Shown: positions 39,301 through 51,400 of the stretch, piece by piece
Layout of the letters: every line of letters begins with the position of its first letter
Position numbering within the stretch: the stretch's first letter is position 1
Source: Stenopsyche tienmushanensis
Taxonomy: Eukaryota > Arthropoda > Insecta > Trichoptera > Stenopsychidae
Assembly: GCA_008973525.1 (NCBI GenBank)
Contig: WACJ01000107.1
Coordinates: forward strand, 372,001 to 436,000
Length of the DNA: 64,000 nt
Reading direction: 5' to 3'
Program-made: the position numbers and the translations under genes
Notes under the pieces: model-generated
The model's database searches: none
What the model saw: the letters and a program-made list of their open reading frames with translations, nothing else
Told to the model about the DNA's origin: nothing

Positions 39301-42004
39301 TGATAGACATCCCCTTATTTGCAAATTATTAGAATAGAAGTCCAAGAAGACTAAAAATCTGGGTGGAAAGGGAAAATTGACAGAGGCTTTGATGAAAAAG
39401 CTCAGTTCATATTATGGCTTAGCCTTGGATATATGAAGATTTATTGAAAGGTGTAAAAAATGGTTAAAAAACCATACTATTTTGTTTAAACACTTCTCAA
39501 ACATGTTTTTTTTTCTTTTTACAGTTAAAACTTGGTTCATATATTTAGAAATTATATTTTTAATAAAATTCTAACGTTACATTGATTTCAATTAATAATT
39601 GTGATTTGCACAATTCAAAAGCAACAAATTGCACATTGAAATTATTTCCAGTGGAATGACTCATAAATTTTTTAAACTATATTTCAAATTATTTAATAAA
39701 ACATTATCTAAGTTTCAACAAATTATAATTATTCCTTCCTTGTTAAAAAAAAAATATACGAAAAACGTTAAAAAATCGGCCTCCTAATGCAGTTTCCCCC
39801 CTTAATTGTTTTCTACAACTCCAATTTGTATACTTATAAAGATAAAATTATAAAAATATCCCATAGAATTAAGTGTTAAAAGCAAAATATAATAAATATC
39901 ATTATTATAATTGAAAAGAAATTTATATTGAAAGTAGCTAAATGTGCATAATGAAATGATATTTTACTTTCAAGTGTAGTGTTAAGATTATAAAGAGAGT
40001 AGGTGCTTATTTCTTTGTAATCATTTTTCTTACAAAGCTATTAACCTTTGATGATATATAGATTGTAAAATGTATAAGTTATTCAATTTCAAACATTAGA
40101 TAAACAATACATCAATAAGGTATTAATAGAGAGCAAATTCAGAGAAATATATTGAATGAAAATTGAACTACGATGAAATGTATTTTATTTGAAAAGACTA
40201 ATAAATATTAAATTTATGCTATGCTAAAATAAATTATTTATAAATAGAAATATTATATAAAATCAAGACTTTATTAAAAGTGCGAAGGAAGATAAGTCTG
40301 AAAACTAAGTAAATCCTTGAATATTTTACAAATATTTAGATTATTGACTAATGATGAAATTCTTCTTTGAATATTCATCAAGCTAATAACGTTTGATATC
40401 ATTAATGAATTTAAGAAATATTGCATTTAAAGTAAATCATGCTGGACTTTTCTTTTACACATTACAAAATAATCTGAAAATATTATTTTTGTATGTTTAG
40501 ACTATGATAAAAAAAAAGAAAAATATATACTATTTGTAGCTTTCGGTGGTACTTTCGCGGGCGGCGATGTAGCTGGGGGCTTCTTAGGAAAGGCGGCACC
40601 GCGCGGGGCAGACGCGCCCCCCATACCCATTGGAAGACCTTCACGTTGGCCCATCGCGTCGTAATCATTACCTCCGTAATTAGCATCAAAGAACTTCTTA
40701 AACCATTGCAGAAATTCAAAATTATCCTGAAATCGGCCCTTCACCAATTTGTCAATCGGGACGATCTACACATTGAGCAAAAGAAAAGAACAGAGTACTA
40801 AAATGATATTGTGACACTACAATACAAAGCGAGTATGAAAATGTAATGCTGCCATATACCTTCAAAGTGTGATTTCGCTAATACATGCCCTCTAAAAACT
40901 GCAAAATGATCCGTGTATAAAATCACAATGCTTTCTTTTATTTTCTCGGACAAATTACAAATGCATTGAATCGTTAAATAAGAGCGATTATCAAAAGAGA
41001 TTATTGTGATTTGAACACGGTCAAAAAGAGAGAAAAAGAGGAAAAACAACACTTTTAAAATTAAGTATTAAATCGATAAAGTTCTTTCAGTGCCTTGAGA
41101 ACGCGGCGACGATTGACTGAGCACGAGACGTTGCGTCGCAGGCGGCCGGGGCTGCAGCATCTGAGGCAGGCCCAGTGGCAAACCTCCGCACTCGTGTACG
41201 CCGGAACCTATTTGAAGACCGCCTCTGGCTTCGACGCCGTCATATTCTCGACCGTCATAATTGGCATCAAAAAATTTTTTAAACCATTGTAAAAATTCAA
41301 AATTATCCTGAAAACGGCCTTTAATAAGTTTGTCAACTGGAATTACCTGGAATTAACAACACGTGAATAGCTTAGGAGGTAAACCGGACGATTCATCGCT
41401 ATCGCGTTCTCTCAAGCGCAATACAATGCTAAAATTTTAATTGGGCAGACTTCAACGAGTTCAATAAGATAAATAGATATACGATAATAAAAAAATATTT
41501 TTAATTGATTATTGAAAGATAATGGCTGAAAAAATGAATTTACCGATTATTAATAAACAGATTAAATTTTTTTGCTTGGATAAGTTTTTCAGTAAAATAT
41601 ATTATTACATATTGAAGAATTATTTTCAGACATAACTGCAAAAATGGAATATTTTACTCCATTCGTCGTCGTAAAATACACAAATTTTCACAGCATATTA
41701 TAAGAGATATCGAACAAGTGATAATAAATAATCAAACCTTATCAACGTTCATCTTCTTAAAAGAGGCTTGAAGAATTTTGAAATTTTGAATATATTCATG
41801 CTCTAAACATGTTTTGAATTTGATTCTTTTCATTGGAACACTTCCGGGAAAGAGCATGTCCATGAACTGACAATAGGCGGCTCCCGTACATAATTCTTCT
41901 ATCTTGGAAAAATTCGATTGCAAACAATCGTTCACCCAAGCGAGCATATCGTGCCTGGACAAATTTTCCGTTGTCACATTCGTTGAATACACGTTGACGG
42001 CCAT
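36346..42004 (-). CDS. Eb1: EB1 microtubule plus-end tracking protein
   Basis: Exons from high to low: 42004-41738, then 40765-40531 (or alternative exon A, 41346 downward), optional 37753-37706, 37402-37317, 37229-37074, 36414-36346. The main form has 270 residues, or 286 with the cassette; phases agree. EB1 binds growing microtubule ends through an N-terminal calponin-homology domain ([34 protein letters not shown]) and dimerises through a C-terminal coiled coil/EBH domain ([29 protein letters not shown]). It ends in an acidic tail [16 protein letters not shown] with final DEY, where most EB1 proteins end EEY. An acceptor at 42022-42023 just before the ATG implies an untranslated first exon upstream, perhaps in the CpG-rich block near 46.5-47.3 kb. 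Confidence 0.93.
36575..36860. repeat. repeat C, copy C2, in the EB1 last intron
   Basis: Positions 36627-36797 repeat the sequence at 4617-4930 (GATTGGGGGATCATTAATAT, CCTAAAACCGTTATCCCCTG). The adjoining TAACTAGCCATTTTAAACAT and CATAAAAGCGTAAATGAG reappear reverse-complemented at 59885-59945 in the P450 gene. This is a three-copy dispersed element of unknown class. Confidence 0.65.
37706..37753 (-). CDS. Eb1: EB1 48-base cassette exon
   Basis: Flanked by AG (37755-37754, after a T-rich tract) and a GTAAGA donor. Exactly 48 bases, entered and left in phase 1, so inclusion adds 16 residues ([15 protein letters not shown] region) to the linker between the CH and EBH domains without changing frame. 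Inference from splice signals and phase. Confidence 0.55.
39031..39801. mobile_element. TTAA-flanked inverted-repeat DNA transposon, 771 bp
   Basis: The ends GGGGGAAAACCACATTAG and (complement) GGGGGGAAACTGCATTAG match at 15 of 18 positions and are flanked by TTAA on both sides (39027-39030, 39802-39805). Inside, near 39360-39430, frames read [14 protein letters not shown] and SYYGLALD, resembling a motif seen in uncharacterised arthropod transposon proteins. Non-autonomous. It sits in the large EB1 intron; the rest of that intron (37754-40530) is plain AT-rich DNA. Confidence 0.75.
41068..41346 (-). CDS. Eb1: EB1 alternative exon A, duplicate of the CH-domain exon
   Basis: Acceptor AG at 41348-41347, then [19 protein letters not shown] and [16 protein letters not shown], almost the same as exon B (40765-40531). 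From phase 0 it could leave at 41208 (donor GTTCCG) or 41184 (GTTTGC), both phase 1 like exon B. Otherwise it reads through GC-rich sequence to TAA at 41068-41070, making a truncated 181-residue protein without the dimerisation domain. Exon A ending in phase 1 cannot splice in frame to exon B, which starts in phase 0, so the two look mutually exclusive. The 3' boundary is uncertain. Confidence 0.65.
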   Translation of the reverse strand, partial: VIPVDKLIKGRFQDNFEFLQWFKKFFDANYDGREYDGVEARGGLQIGSGVHECGGLPLGLPQMLQPRPPATQRLVLSQSSPRSQGTERTLSI

Positions 42005-42226
42005 GATTGAAGCTTACAAATCTGAAAAGAAATAAATTATTTTGTTATTAATTAGACACATACGAATGTGATCACCCGAGGGATGATTTTGTTCATATAT
42101 TAGGTTGGAAACTATGAAACAGGCGTTGAATAAAAATGTGCCATTATTCACATTATTTATTATACTCAATACTGAATCTATCCGGTGAATATGAAGGATG
42201 TGGTAAAATTTCATATTGTAAAGAAG

Positions 42227-44530
42227 TTAACCCTTTGCATTCGAGCGGTGCCTCTCGGGCACTACTCGAATCGATACGGTAAATTGAGCGATAACGGTGT
42301 TTATTTAGGTTTGGCCTAACGTATATCAGTTCATGAGTCTACTCCTGGCTTTTGTGGATCATGTTATGAAGTGTCGAGTGACACAATGTATTATATGGCT
42401 ACAAATATGTCTTATCTCAGAAACACTCACGACCACAGGTCGAAATCTGCCTAAGACATTAGTTCAAGCTCAAATTTCTTGGCAATCAGAATATTTATTT
42501 TAAAGTTAATGAGCTCAATAAGCATGGAACACGACAAAAAATAACTTCTAGTGAAGATAAGTTCAATTTTTCGGCGATAACGAACGAAATTACATCTCTA
42601 CATAGCTAGCTTGTCCATGGGAACGATGACGTTAGAGGTGTAAAACGAAAAATCCGAATAATGGATAGTGAATCTGAAAGCCGTAGTGATTGTGCAGAAG
42701 AGATTGAACCTTTAGAATGGACAATGTGCACAGAATCCGAAGAAATCCCCATAAGAATACCGTTTGTATCCGGTGAAAGACAACCTAGCACAGCATCTAC
42801 TTCACAGAGCAGTTCTGAAGGCATCCGACTAAATGGGAAGCTGTGTTATTTTGATGGGACAAAAAAAGGATTGCAAGGTTTGTTCCCAACGAATCAGGCC
42901 TGGCCAAACGCGACAAACTATGTACTACTGTGACACTTGCCCCGTATTCTATTGTGTCTAAAATAAGCATTAAATAAGCGGGAGCGGCTGACTGCTCTTG
43001 ATTTGCTGGTTCACCCTAGCGAAAAGGACCTTGAGCATAAAGGGTTCATTTATCAAGAGCGATTGAAGCTCTATGTGTTCGTGCTTTATCATGCAGCAAT
43101 ATTGCGCCAATTCCGATTGAGCAATGCTGCTTGTTTTTTCATAAGTTTCTTATGCATGACATCAATTTCACGGCAATAGGACTCCGCTGTTATGGTTTCG
43201 CCTGGTTGTAGGAAGGAATAATGGATCACTCCTTTGGTATTCCACCATATTGTAACCATAATCTTTTTTTTTTGATGAAATTTCAGCTTAAGGGTGTGTA
43301 TTCTTATCTACCCATTTGCTATATCTTTTTGCTTTTCATCACTGCAGGTGCGTTAATTCGTACGGCACAAGAATTTTAACACAGCAGTCCCCAGTTTAGA
43401 CCCAATGTCGAATGTCATTTGACATATTTTTTCATAGATAGTATTATTGAATTAAAATGCAATGCAACATTTTTTTTCACTTGTATCTATTACAACAGTA
43501 TGATTTTTTTGTTCTTTGGTATGTGTATCTGTCTACTAGGGAGGGATACGAAAGGGTAATTTTAGGGGCTCGCACGGCATGTTAGCCGAGCTTTGCAATC
43601 AACAGTTACACTTGCTCTATGCGCACGTGAACATATTTTGTTAATACCGAAATTATTACCAATTTTTAGTAATTCTAACCCTTCCAAAAATGCTCAAACT
43701 TATTAAAAAACCCGTTGATACTGAGTTTAAATCTAGAGAAGATGAAGATTGTATGAATTAAATAAATAGTGAATTTGAATTATTTATTGATAGTGAAAAT
43801 GAAGACATTTCTTGCGCAGTGAAACGAACAATGCCAAAGAAGATATACATCTGATCCTGGATCATCAAATCTACCATCGTTGTTGAGCTCAGATTCTAGT
43901 ATAGAAATAAATAAAAATAGACAACCTAGAAAAATCTACGTTACAATGTTGAGTACATACTGCGATTATTTTTCGGCTACGGTTACCTGAAGGCCACAAT
44001 CATCAAGACTAACTCAACGTCATGTGAGGTCTAACATAAGGGGATGGAGAAGGAATCTTCAACTCACTAGAACATCAGAAATTCAAAAGCCATCGGTCGT
44101 GCTAAAATACAATAAAAGCATGGGAGGCATCGACATTGCGGATCAGTACGCATCGTCCTATTGCTACATACAAAAAACGCTAAAATGGTGGAGGAAGCTA
44201 TTTTTTGGGGGGATGTAAACATCCATTATAATTTAATAGATTCTGTATAGAGAGCGCGCATCTCAAGAGGCAAGGAAAGCAATGACTCATAAAAAAGTCC
44301 GAGAACAATTATTATTGAGTTTGATTGGAGATTTTCGGACTACGACTAATAAGCCAGGATGAGTCTCCACCAGTGATAGAGAGCAATGGCTTGACAAAAA
44401 AAAAAAAACCATTTCTCATACCCCAATCCACAAGGGAAACAGAAAGACTGGCAGTAGGAAAGAAACTACATATGCACAACTTGCGAAAGAAAGCCTGGGC
44501 TTTGCATTGGAAAATGCTTTGAGCGGAAAA
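42227..44530 (+). mobile_element. decayed piggyBac-type element region
   Basis: TTAA followed by CCCTTTGCATTCGAG at 42227 looks like a piggyBac left end. Near 44084-44210 the plus strand reads PSVVLKYNKSMGGIDIADQ, then KTLKWWRKLFFGG, the C-terminal part of piggyBac transposases (YNxxMGGVDxxDQ). Stops and frameshifts separate the pieces (43690-44520). An acidic 90-residue frame at 42661-42933 could be an unrelated or N-terminal part. No matching right end was found. A mariner piece lies inside. Confidence 0.7.
43040..43290 (-). mobile_element. mariner transposase fragment
   Basis: The minus strand reads WWNTKGVIHYSFLQPGETIT, then YCREIDVMHKKLMKKQAAL, then LLHDKARTHRASIALDK. This is the catalytic part of a mariner transposase (WWDxxGxxxYE region to HDNARPH), short and without ends. 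Confidence 0.8.
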
Positions 44531-44729
44531 TTTTAAGATATAGTTATTAAGGCCTTCGCTACGTATATTTGATAAATAAAATTATTTTTTACCACAAATC
44601 GAATTTTTATTAAAAAAAAAAGAAAATAATAGTTTCTCTTAAAATTCTGAAAATCTATTGTGGACTTGGTGGGAACAAAAAAAATTTTTTTGAGGACCAG
44701 AAGGATTAAAACTGGCCATAATTTGCCCC

Positions 44730-45191
44730 ATGGATCAACTGGAAGGCGGGCGAATGAGTAAGGACGGAAGTCCAGAAGTAGTATTTGAACGTGTAAAATA
44801 TACATTTTGGTCCCGCAACAGATCTCCGCCTCGGGTGGAGGCCACGTGCCTCATGATCATCGCCATTATCATAAAGGCCGTTATAGGGATAATGCCTCTT
44901 TTAATCGTCTCGCTTTTTCTTTTTGCTCGGAGCCCACCTTTTTGGCATTGTCCGGAACGAATAGAAACAACTCGTCCCCTCTTTAGGTTGGGAGCGCATC
45001 CGCCGTTCATCGATTGTTCGGAATTGACATCGCAGCTAATGCTATGTGGCGCTCCAGCGTTACAAATGACCCCGAGATGCTGTTCTCGCGACCCGAATAA
45101 AGTCGCGTTCGGCAAGTGCCTCCGGAACGTTACACATCCAAACCATGTTACCTACTCGGCGCCACTTTATCGTAGAAATGTGCATTTATGA
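44730..45191. other. GC-richer segment of unknown origin
   Basis: A 460-base segment of higher GC is open in one frame on each strand (154 codons plus, 126 minus). Neither translation resembles a family I know and both share no context with a gene. Most likely transposon-derived. Confidence 0.3.
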
Positions 45192-46480
45192 ACCCTCATA
45201 TTATATAGTGTAGTTTTGAAACCGATTAAGATATTATAATGATATTGAATTTGTATGATAAACTTTGAAGCACTCCCCAATATGAATTGCAAGCTGATTT
45301 GCGCACGATTGACAATAATAAGTATTTTAAAGCCTTTTTTTCTTTCGAGATGCAGTAAATTATGTAAAAGTTGATTATACACATTTCTAGCCCCCAAAAA
45401 ATAGCTTTCTCTGCCATTTCAATAACTTTTGCAGTAAACAATACGTCAAAGCGTATTGATCCGCACAATCCACAGCATTAAATTGCATTTCTGTATTGTG
45501 GTAGGTACTTAGTAGTGTGATGATTTTCTTGTCTTTCTATGCGAAATTCTCACCTTCTCTTCTGATGTAAAACTCGCTGACATTTTTTTTAATAGATATC
45601 ATAGTAATTGTACCATATTTTGATTACAGGGAAAAATGCATTTATCAAAAAGTTGTGCTGGAATAAGTTGATTCTCCGTAATCACTAATAAACTATAATG
45701 TCCCACGAGAGGGGGCATCCGAGTGATATACTAGAATTACAATGTCCCCTAAGAGGGGACAAGAATAAGATTTATGACTAAAAAAATAGAAATTTAAACG
45801 AGAGCGTGCGAAAATAATGGATTTCTTTCGGGAGGACATAATTAATAATTCATATATTGTTAATTGAAATAAACGGAAAAAATAATTTGCAATTCAAATC
45901 AAACCACAATAATGTGCATTGACAATGCTGAAATTTGAATAGGCATTGATACTGACTCCATATGGAAGAGTGTGCATATGACTCTTGTTCATATCTGTCT
46001 ATGATTCATCTTTGGTTTCATTGGAAATAATGTGCAATTAAAAATACAGATATCCTGTCAACCGTGACCATTTTCATGGAATTTTAATTTAAAGCATCTC
46101 AACTTTATTAGTATCACTGTCTAAGAGGGTTATATGGAATTTTCAAATAACGTGTAAAATGAACAGATGCATACTTTTAGTCACCAGCTGTAGGTAAATA
46201 ACAGTATGGTCTGACTAATTTTAAACATATCGTAACCTAACCTATATTTTGTGAGTTTTATATAAATAATTTATTTAAAAATATACGACATCAAATATAC
46301 AGTTATTAACTTAAATATGGTGATTTTCAATTTTATGTAGAAAAGTAATTTTGAAAATTTAAATTTTTATATATATAAAAAAAAAAAAAACAATTAACAG
46401 GTTAGAATCCAACGTGCAACTTTGCACCACTCTTGAGGTATTTTGAAAATTTGAATCGAGGTTTAGTTGCATCGTTTGAA
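45192..46480. other. AT-rich spacer with a perfect GC hairpin
   Basis: At 45743-45761 TGTCCCCT, AAG, AGGGGACA form a perfect 8-base stem. A near copy, TGTCCCACGAGAGGGGGCA, lies at 45699-45717. Nothing else was recognised. Confidence 0.45.
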
Positions 46481-47290
46481 GACGCGTCGACCCCGTGAAT
46501 ATAAATAGAACGCGACGTCGCACGACCGCACGCGACTTTTTTCCGAACCGGACGACTGGTCGAATCAGACGATCGCACGGAAGGCGGTCGTCAACTGACC
46601 GATATCGATATCTGTGTCGTTTCCGTTGCCGGTACCGGTCTCGACGATCGTCATCGACGGGTGACCGAGGCGGATTTCGAGTTCCGAAGTAATGACGTAG
46701 CGCACCCGGCATCAAACATTGAGGGTGATAATTTGCAAGAGCTTAAAAAAGGCTCCGTCCCGCGTTTATAGAGCGGATCGACCTTCTTAAGAAACGCGCC
46801 CGGTGCCGGTATCGTGTCCAGTGGTGTAGTGGGGCGGGGGCGCGTGGGGTCGGCGCTCCCACACTTTTTTCTAAACGATTTGGAAATTTTGCATAATATA
46901 TATTGTAATTTAAAAAAAAATATTTTAACTTAAATTGGTTAAATTGAAAAACGTTTGGTTGGAAACTTGGTGCGAAAATTGTATCACTGCTGGTAGGGGA
47001 GGGGGTACTGAAATATTATAATTAATTAGCGCTCCCAGACTTTTTTATTTAGCACTACATCACTGATCGTGTCTAATTCCACATTGCATCGGACCGTTGG
47101 AATGTGAGATGCGGTTTCCTTCGAAGTTTTACCAGGCATTAGATTATCACCTACCCGACTGACTGTGGAGACTTAGGGGCGCGGAGGCCGAGGGGGCGAC
47201 GGCGCTCTGGGCGGGGCGACTGCGCTGCAAATGCAATCACGTCTGCCAACTGAATGTTGGCGGTCTGCAACCGCATTTATGCGTCCATAG
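46480..47290. promoter_or_regulatory. CpG-rich blocks upstream of EB1
   Basis: Two CG-dense stretches (about 46490-46700 and 46780-47280) stand out in AT-rich DNA. The minus-strand EB1 gene needs an untranslated first exon upstream of 42023, so this is the best candidate promoter zone, though no donor could be chosen. Short Arg-rich frames here look non-coding. The remainder to 48493 is AT-rich and probably includes the transketolase 3' UTR. Confidence 0.35.
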
Positions 47291-48493
47291 CTGCCGTCAA
47301 AATGCAAAACGTCACAAATGAGAATAAAAATATTTATTTTCGTTAATTTGTCAATTCATTTTATTAAACTATTTTAATTATACTATTCTATCTTTATAAT
47401 TTATTCAAACATATAGACACAATAAAGATAAGAATAATTATAGAATATGGCTGTATAAATAAAATTGATCTTTGGATTGTAATACACTAACTATAATAAT
47501 AAAGTATTTTATTTTATGAATATCTAAGGTAATTAGTTATTCATATATAAATTAATTTTTCGTTCATTAAAATATAAGAAATTGAGATTTTAATGAAATT
47601 GTTTTAGGCTGGATTGAAAATATTTCTTATTATATACTGTCACATAAATCCTAAACTTAACTGTTTCTGTCTACCGCTTAGTCTTCTCCTGATCCGATGA
47701 GGATTTTCTTTATTTAGAACAAATGGTGCTATTTATACAACCATAAAAAAAGAAGAGATAAATTATGTCTGTCCAGTTGAATCGAGTGCTCAATGACACT
47801 TCTTGGTTTATGGCCGGTCTTATACGTTTTCATGACTTTTTAGAGATAATCGTCCTCTTTTAATTTTCCAATTATTTTATTTGAAATGCCAATACTGGAC
47901 ACTTAATTAGAGTAAAAACAAGCACATATTAATCAAATATTTATTCAAATTATCATTAAAACAAAATGGAATATTTGACTTCAATTTTAATATAACAAAG
48001 CTAAAAATATTTTGAAAAATAAAAAACACCAGTAGTTCAAAAACAGTACAAAATTGCAAAATAGGAATAAACCTAAAAGGCATAATAGCATATGCATTTT
48101 TTATAACAAGACTTAAAGTTAAACATACTTTATTTCTGGAAGTAATTAAAAACATTTTACCTCTTTCATAGATATAATTTCAGATATCTCGAATCCGATT
48201 TAACATATATTAGTCTTTTAAAAATCAATAATCAGTCGAGAGATTCAAATAAGAATTTAAAAAGATATCACCGCTAAAATAATCTCTCGATATACAGTAC
48301 CGAAATATTAACTAAAAATGAGAATTTCGATTGGAATGATTGTAAGGAAATTAGTTTTAGAAGCGTAATTTAGAATCCTATTAAAATCATATCTTACATA
48401 ACGAAATTACAAAAAAAAAAAATTAAGGACAATTTATATTCTCTGGAATGAATTGATTGAAATATACTTCAAAATCATTGAAAAGACCTTAAT

Positions 48494-51400
48494 TTACATC
48501 TTTACTATCTCTTGAGCTGCGGCGACAATATGTTTAGCAGATATTTTGAACATATCTAAGAGAACGTTAGGGGGTCCAGAGCGTGGAACTTCCCCGACTG
48601 CCAGATGTTTGACAATAATATTTCGATCGAGAGCAACAGCCTGCCATTACGGCTTCACCTAATCCACCTAAAAAATAATTGAGATTCAAGAGTCATACAT
48701 AGAATTCAAATCAATACAGTATCTCAAATTGATTTTGTGCTAACCAGAATAGTAATGATCTTCTACGACGACAACTCTTCCACTGCATGCATTTGCATGT
48801 TTTACAACTGCATCGACGTCCAATGGTTTGATTGTGAATGGATCAAGAATTCTAGCGTTGATACCCAATGGCTTCAAAATGTTAGTATGCTGAAATTGCT
48901 TCATGAAGCTGTTATTCCAGCTCCAATAAGCAAAACGTGATCACTGGGAGATTCTTTAATCACTTTTGCAACTCCAATCTGCAAGAATAATATAATTTTC
49001 CATGACAAACATTTAAATATAACTAACACAAATCTCAGATTTATAAATGACATATTTATTATACAAGCGTCAATAATGCTATTAAAATAAACATATTATA
49101 CCTTGAAAGTTTCATTGTTAGGGTATAACATAGACGTGTTAGGGCGAGAAGTACGAATGTAGCAAATGCCTTTGGTATTAGCAGCTAATTCTACTGCACG
49201 TTCGCAGGATACGCCATCACTAAAATAAGATGTTTATTTTAACTTGTAGTATTAATATTTAATTTAAAAAAATCTCATTTGTATATTACAATTTTTTATA
49301 CATCATTCATTTTTGAGGTTCTTTTTTGGATGAATGGATGTGTGAACAAGGAAAATTGTCAGATTTGGGACGATATCAATTCACACGAGATACACCAGCA
49401 CCAAATGCATCTCGAGAAAATCACTGTTTGGTGCGGAATTTGCTCTGGCAGAATCATTGGTCCGTACTTCTTTCAAAATGAAACTGGCATTGCCATAATC
49501 GTCAATAACAAATGCTACAGATCAATGATAAGCAACTTCTTGTGGCATAAACTAGATGATATGAATTTCGCAACATATTAATTGGCAAAAATAGCTGAAT
49601 AATAGAAAGCAGATGCCATGCATGTTGAACATTAAGAAATATTCCAAAGAAATGAAGGAATATTGTGTGCTATCGATAGTGTTAAGGTTCATTTATTGGG
49701 CTTGGTTCATCATCAAGCTTGTTATAGCATGTCTGCTCTCCAGTCGGAATGGGTTGAAAACCCTATATATACATCTACTAAAATGACTTGTATGTAAATG
49801 CATAATATTAAATAAAAATACCTTGGATAGAAAACAGTAGCACTAGGTACACTTCTGAACAGTGACAAATCTTCTAGCCCCATCTGTGATGGTCCATCCT
49901 CTCCGATAGATACTCCACAATGAGAACCTACAAGATTTATATTTGTTTGGCTGATTGCTCCCATACGAATCTGAAAGAATTTCAATTCTACATAAGTGTT
50001 CATCAATATTTTCATATTACTACACACATATATATATATTCATGTTACATACCTGATCGAAGGCACGTGTAAAGAAAGCAGCAAACGTTGACACAAAAGC
50101 TACTGTCCTGTCTCTGCATGCAGCTCCGATTGCAACGCCTACTAAATTTTGTTCGGCAATGAAACATTCAATATACCTTGCAATGAGAAAATATATAGTT
50201 AGTTCAAAATAAAAGGTAAACTTCTCATGTACACGTATATTCATAAAACGATTTAATACCTGTCAGGATATGCAGCTCTTAGTTTGTCGCTGAATGTAGA
50301 ATTTTTCGTGTCACCATCTAAAGCAATAACTCTGTAACAAAAATATTTTGATTAAATTATGATACATTTTTCTTTAACAAGGTTTAAAATCTTACAAATA
50401 AATATATTTACCTTGAATTCGAATCTCCAATCTTTTTGAGAGCAATACCGTATGAAAGTCTAGTAGCGACTTGTTCTCCTTCTTTATATTGTGGTGGCGA
50501 AGAAAGTTTGATATTTGAAATATCTACAGTCGGCACTAAAGTAAGAGGTTTTTGCGCCGGAATAAATGCTTTCATATCTGAGATTTGTCCTTTTAGATGC
50601 TGTAATAATATTAAAATATGAAAATAACTATCGAAATATATATTTTTCAAATATTACGTGTATAGAAATATTCATAATTTTACCTGGAGGACTCTCTGAC
50701 TTTCGGATCCTAAAGCTTTACCATGCCAGTTTTCTAAGTCTTCGATATTTGGGAAGCCTCGTCCTTTATAGGTCTTGCAAACTAAAGCAGTGGGTTTATT
50801 TTTAGTGCATTCAGCTTCATATAATGCCTTGCAGAGTTCTCCTACATCATGACCATCGACGGTTAAAGTATGAAGACCAAAAGCTTCCATACGGGAATGA
50901 TAAACCATCATCTAAATGTAAAAAAAATTAGCTTTATAATAATTTTTAATACACTTTCGTTCAATCGAACTTATCGAATTGATTAAAAATCTGGTCAAAG
51001 CTTAAAAAAAATTATATTGACCTGATGTTGTAAAGATGTAGGCTCAGATTGACCCAATCGATTGATATCAAATATGACAACGAGGTTATCAAGATTATAG
51101 TGCGAAGCAAAGTGTAAAGATTCCCAAATGCTACCTTCAGCTGCTTCTCCATCCCCAATCACGCAATAAACTCTAAAAACAACGATGACATGTATTCGTA
51201 ATAGATTTGAATGAAAATATGATGGACATATTAAAAGAAATTAAATCACCTGTACGGAGCCTTATCGAAATATTTGCCAACGTAGGCCATACCGCAGGCA
51301 ACAGCCAAACCTTGTCCGAGTGATCCAGTTCCTACATCGATAAAAGGCAAACGAGGAGTGGGATGACCCTCCAAATCGGAATCAATTTTACGAAGATTGC

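Noticed and set aside
44730..45191. 154-codon ORF as a gene
   Set aside because: No family, no flanking splice structure, open on both strands; kept only as an unassigned GC-richer segment.
48737..48940. 67-codon plus-strand ORF in transketolase exon 11
   Set aside because: Antisense shadow of the conserved transketolase C-terminal domain.
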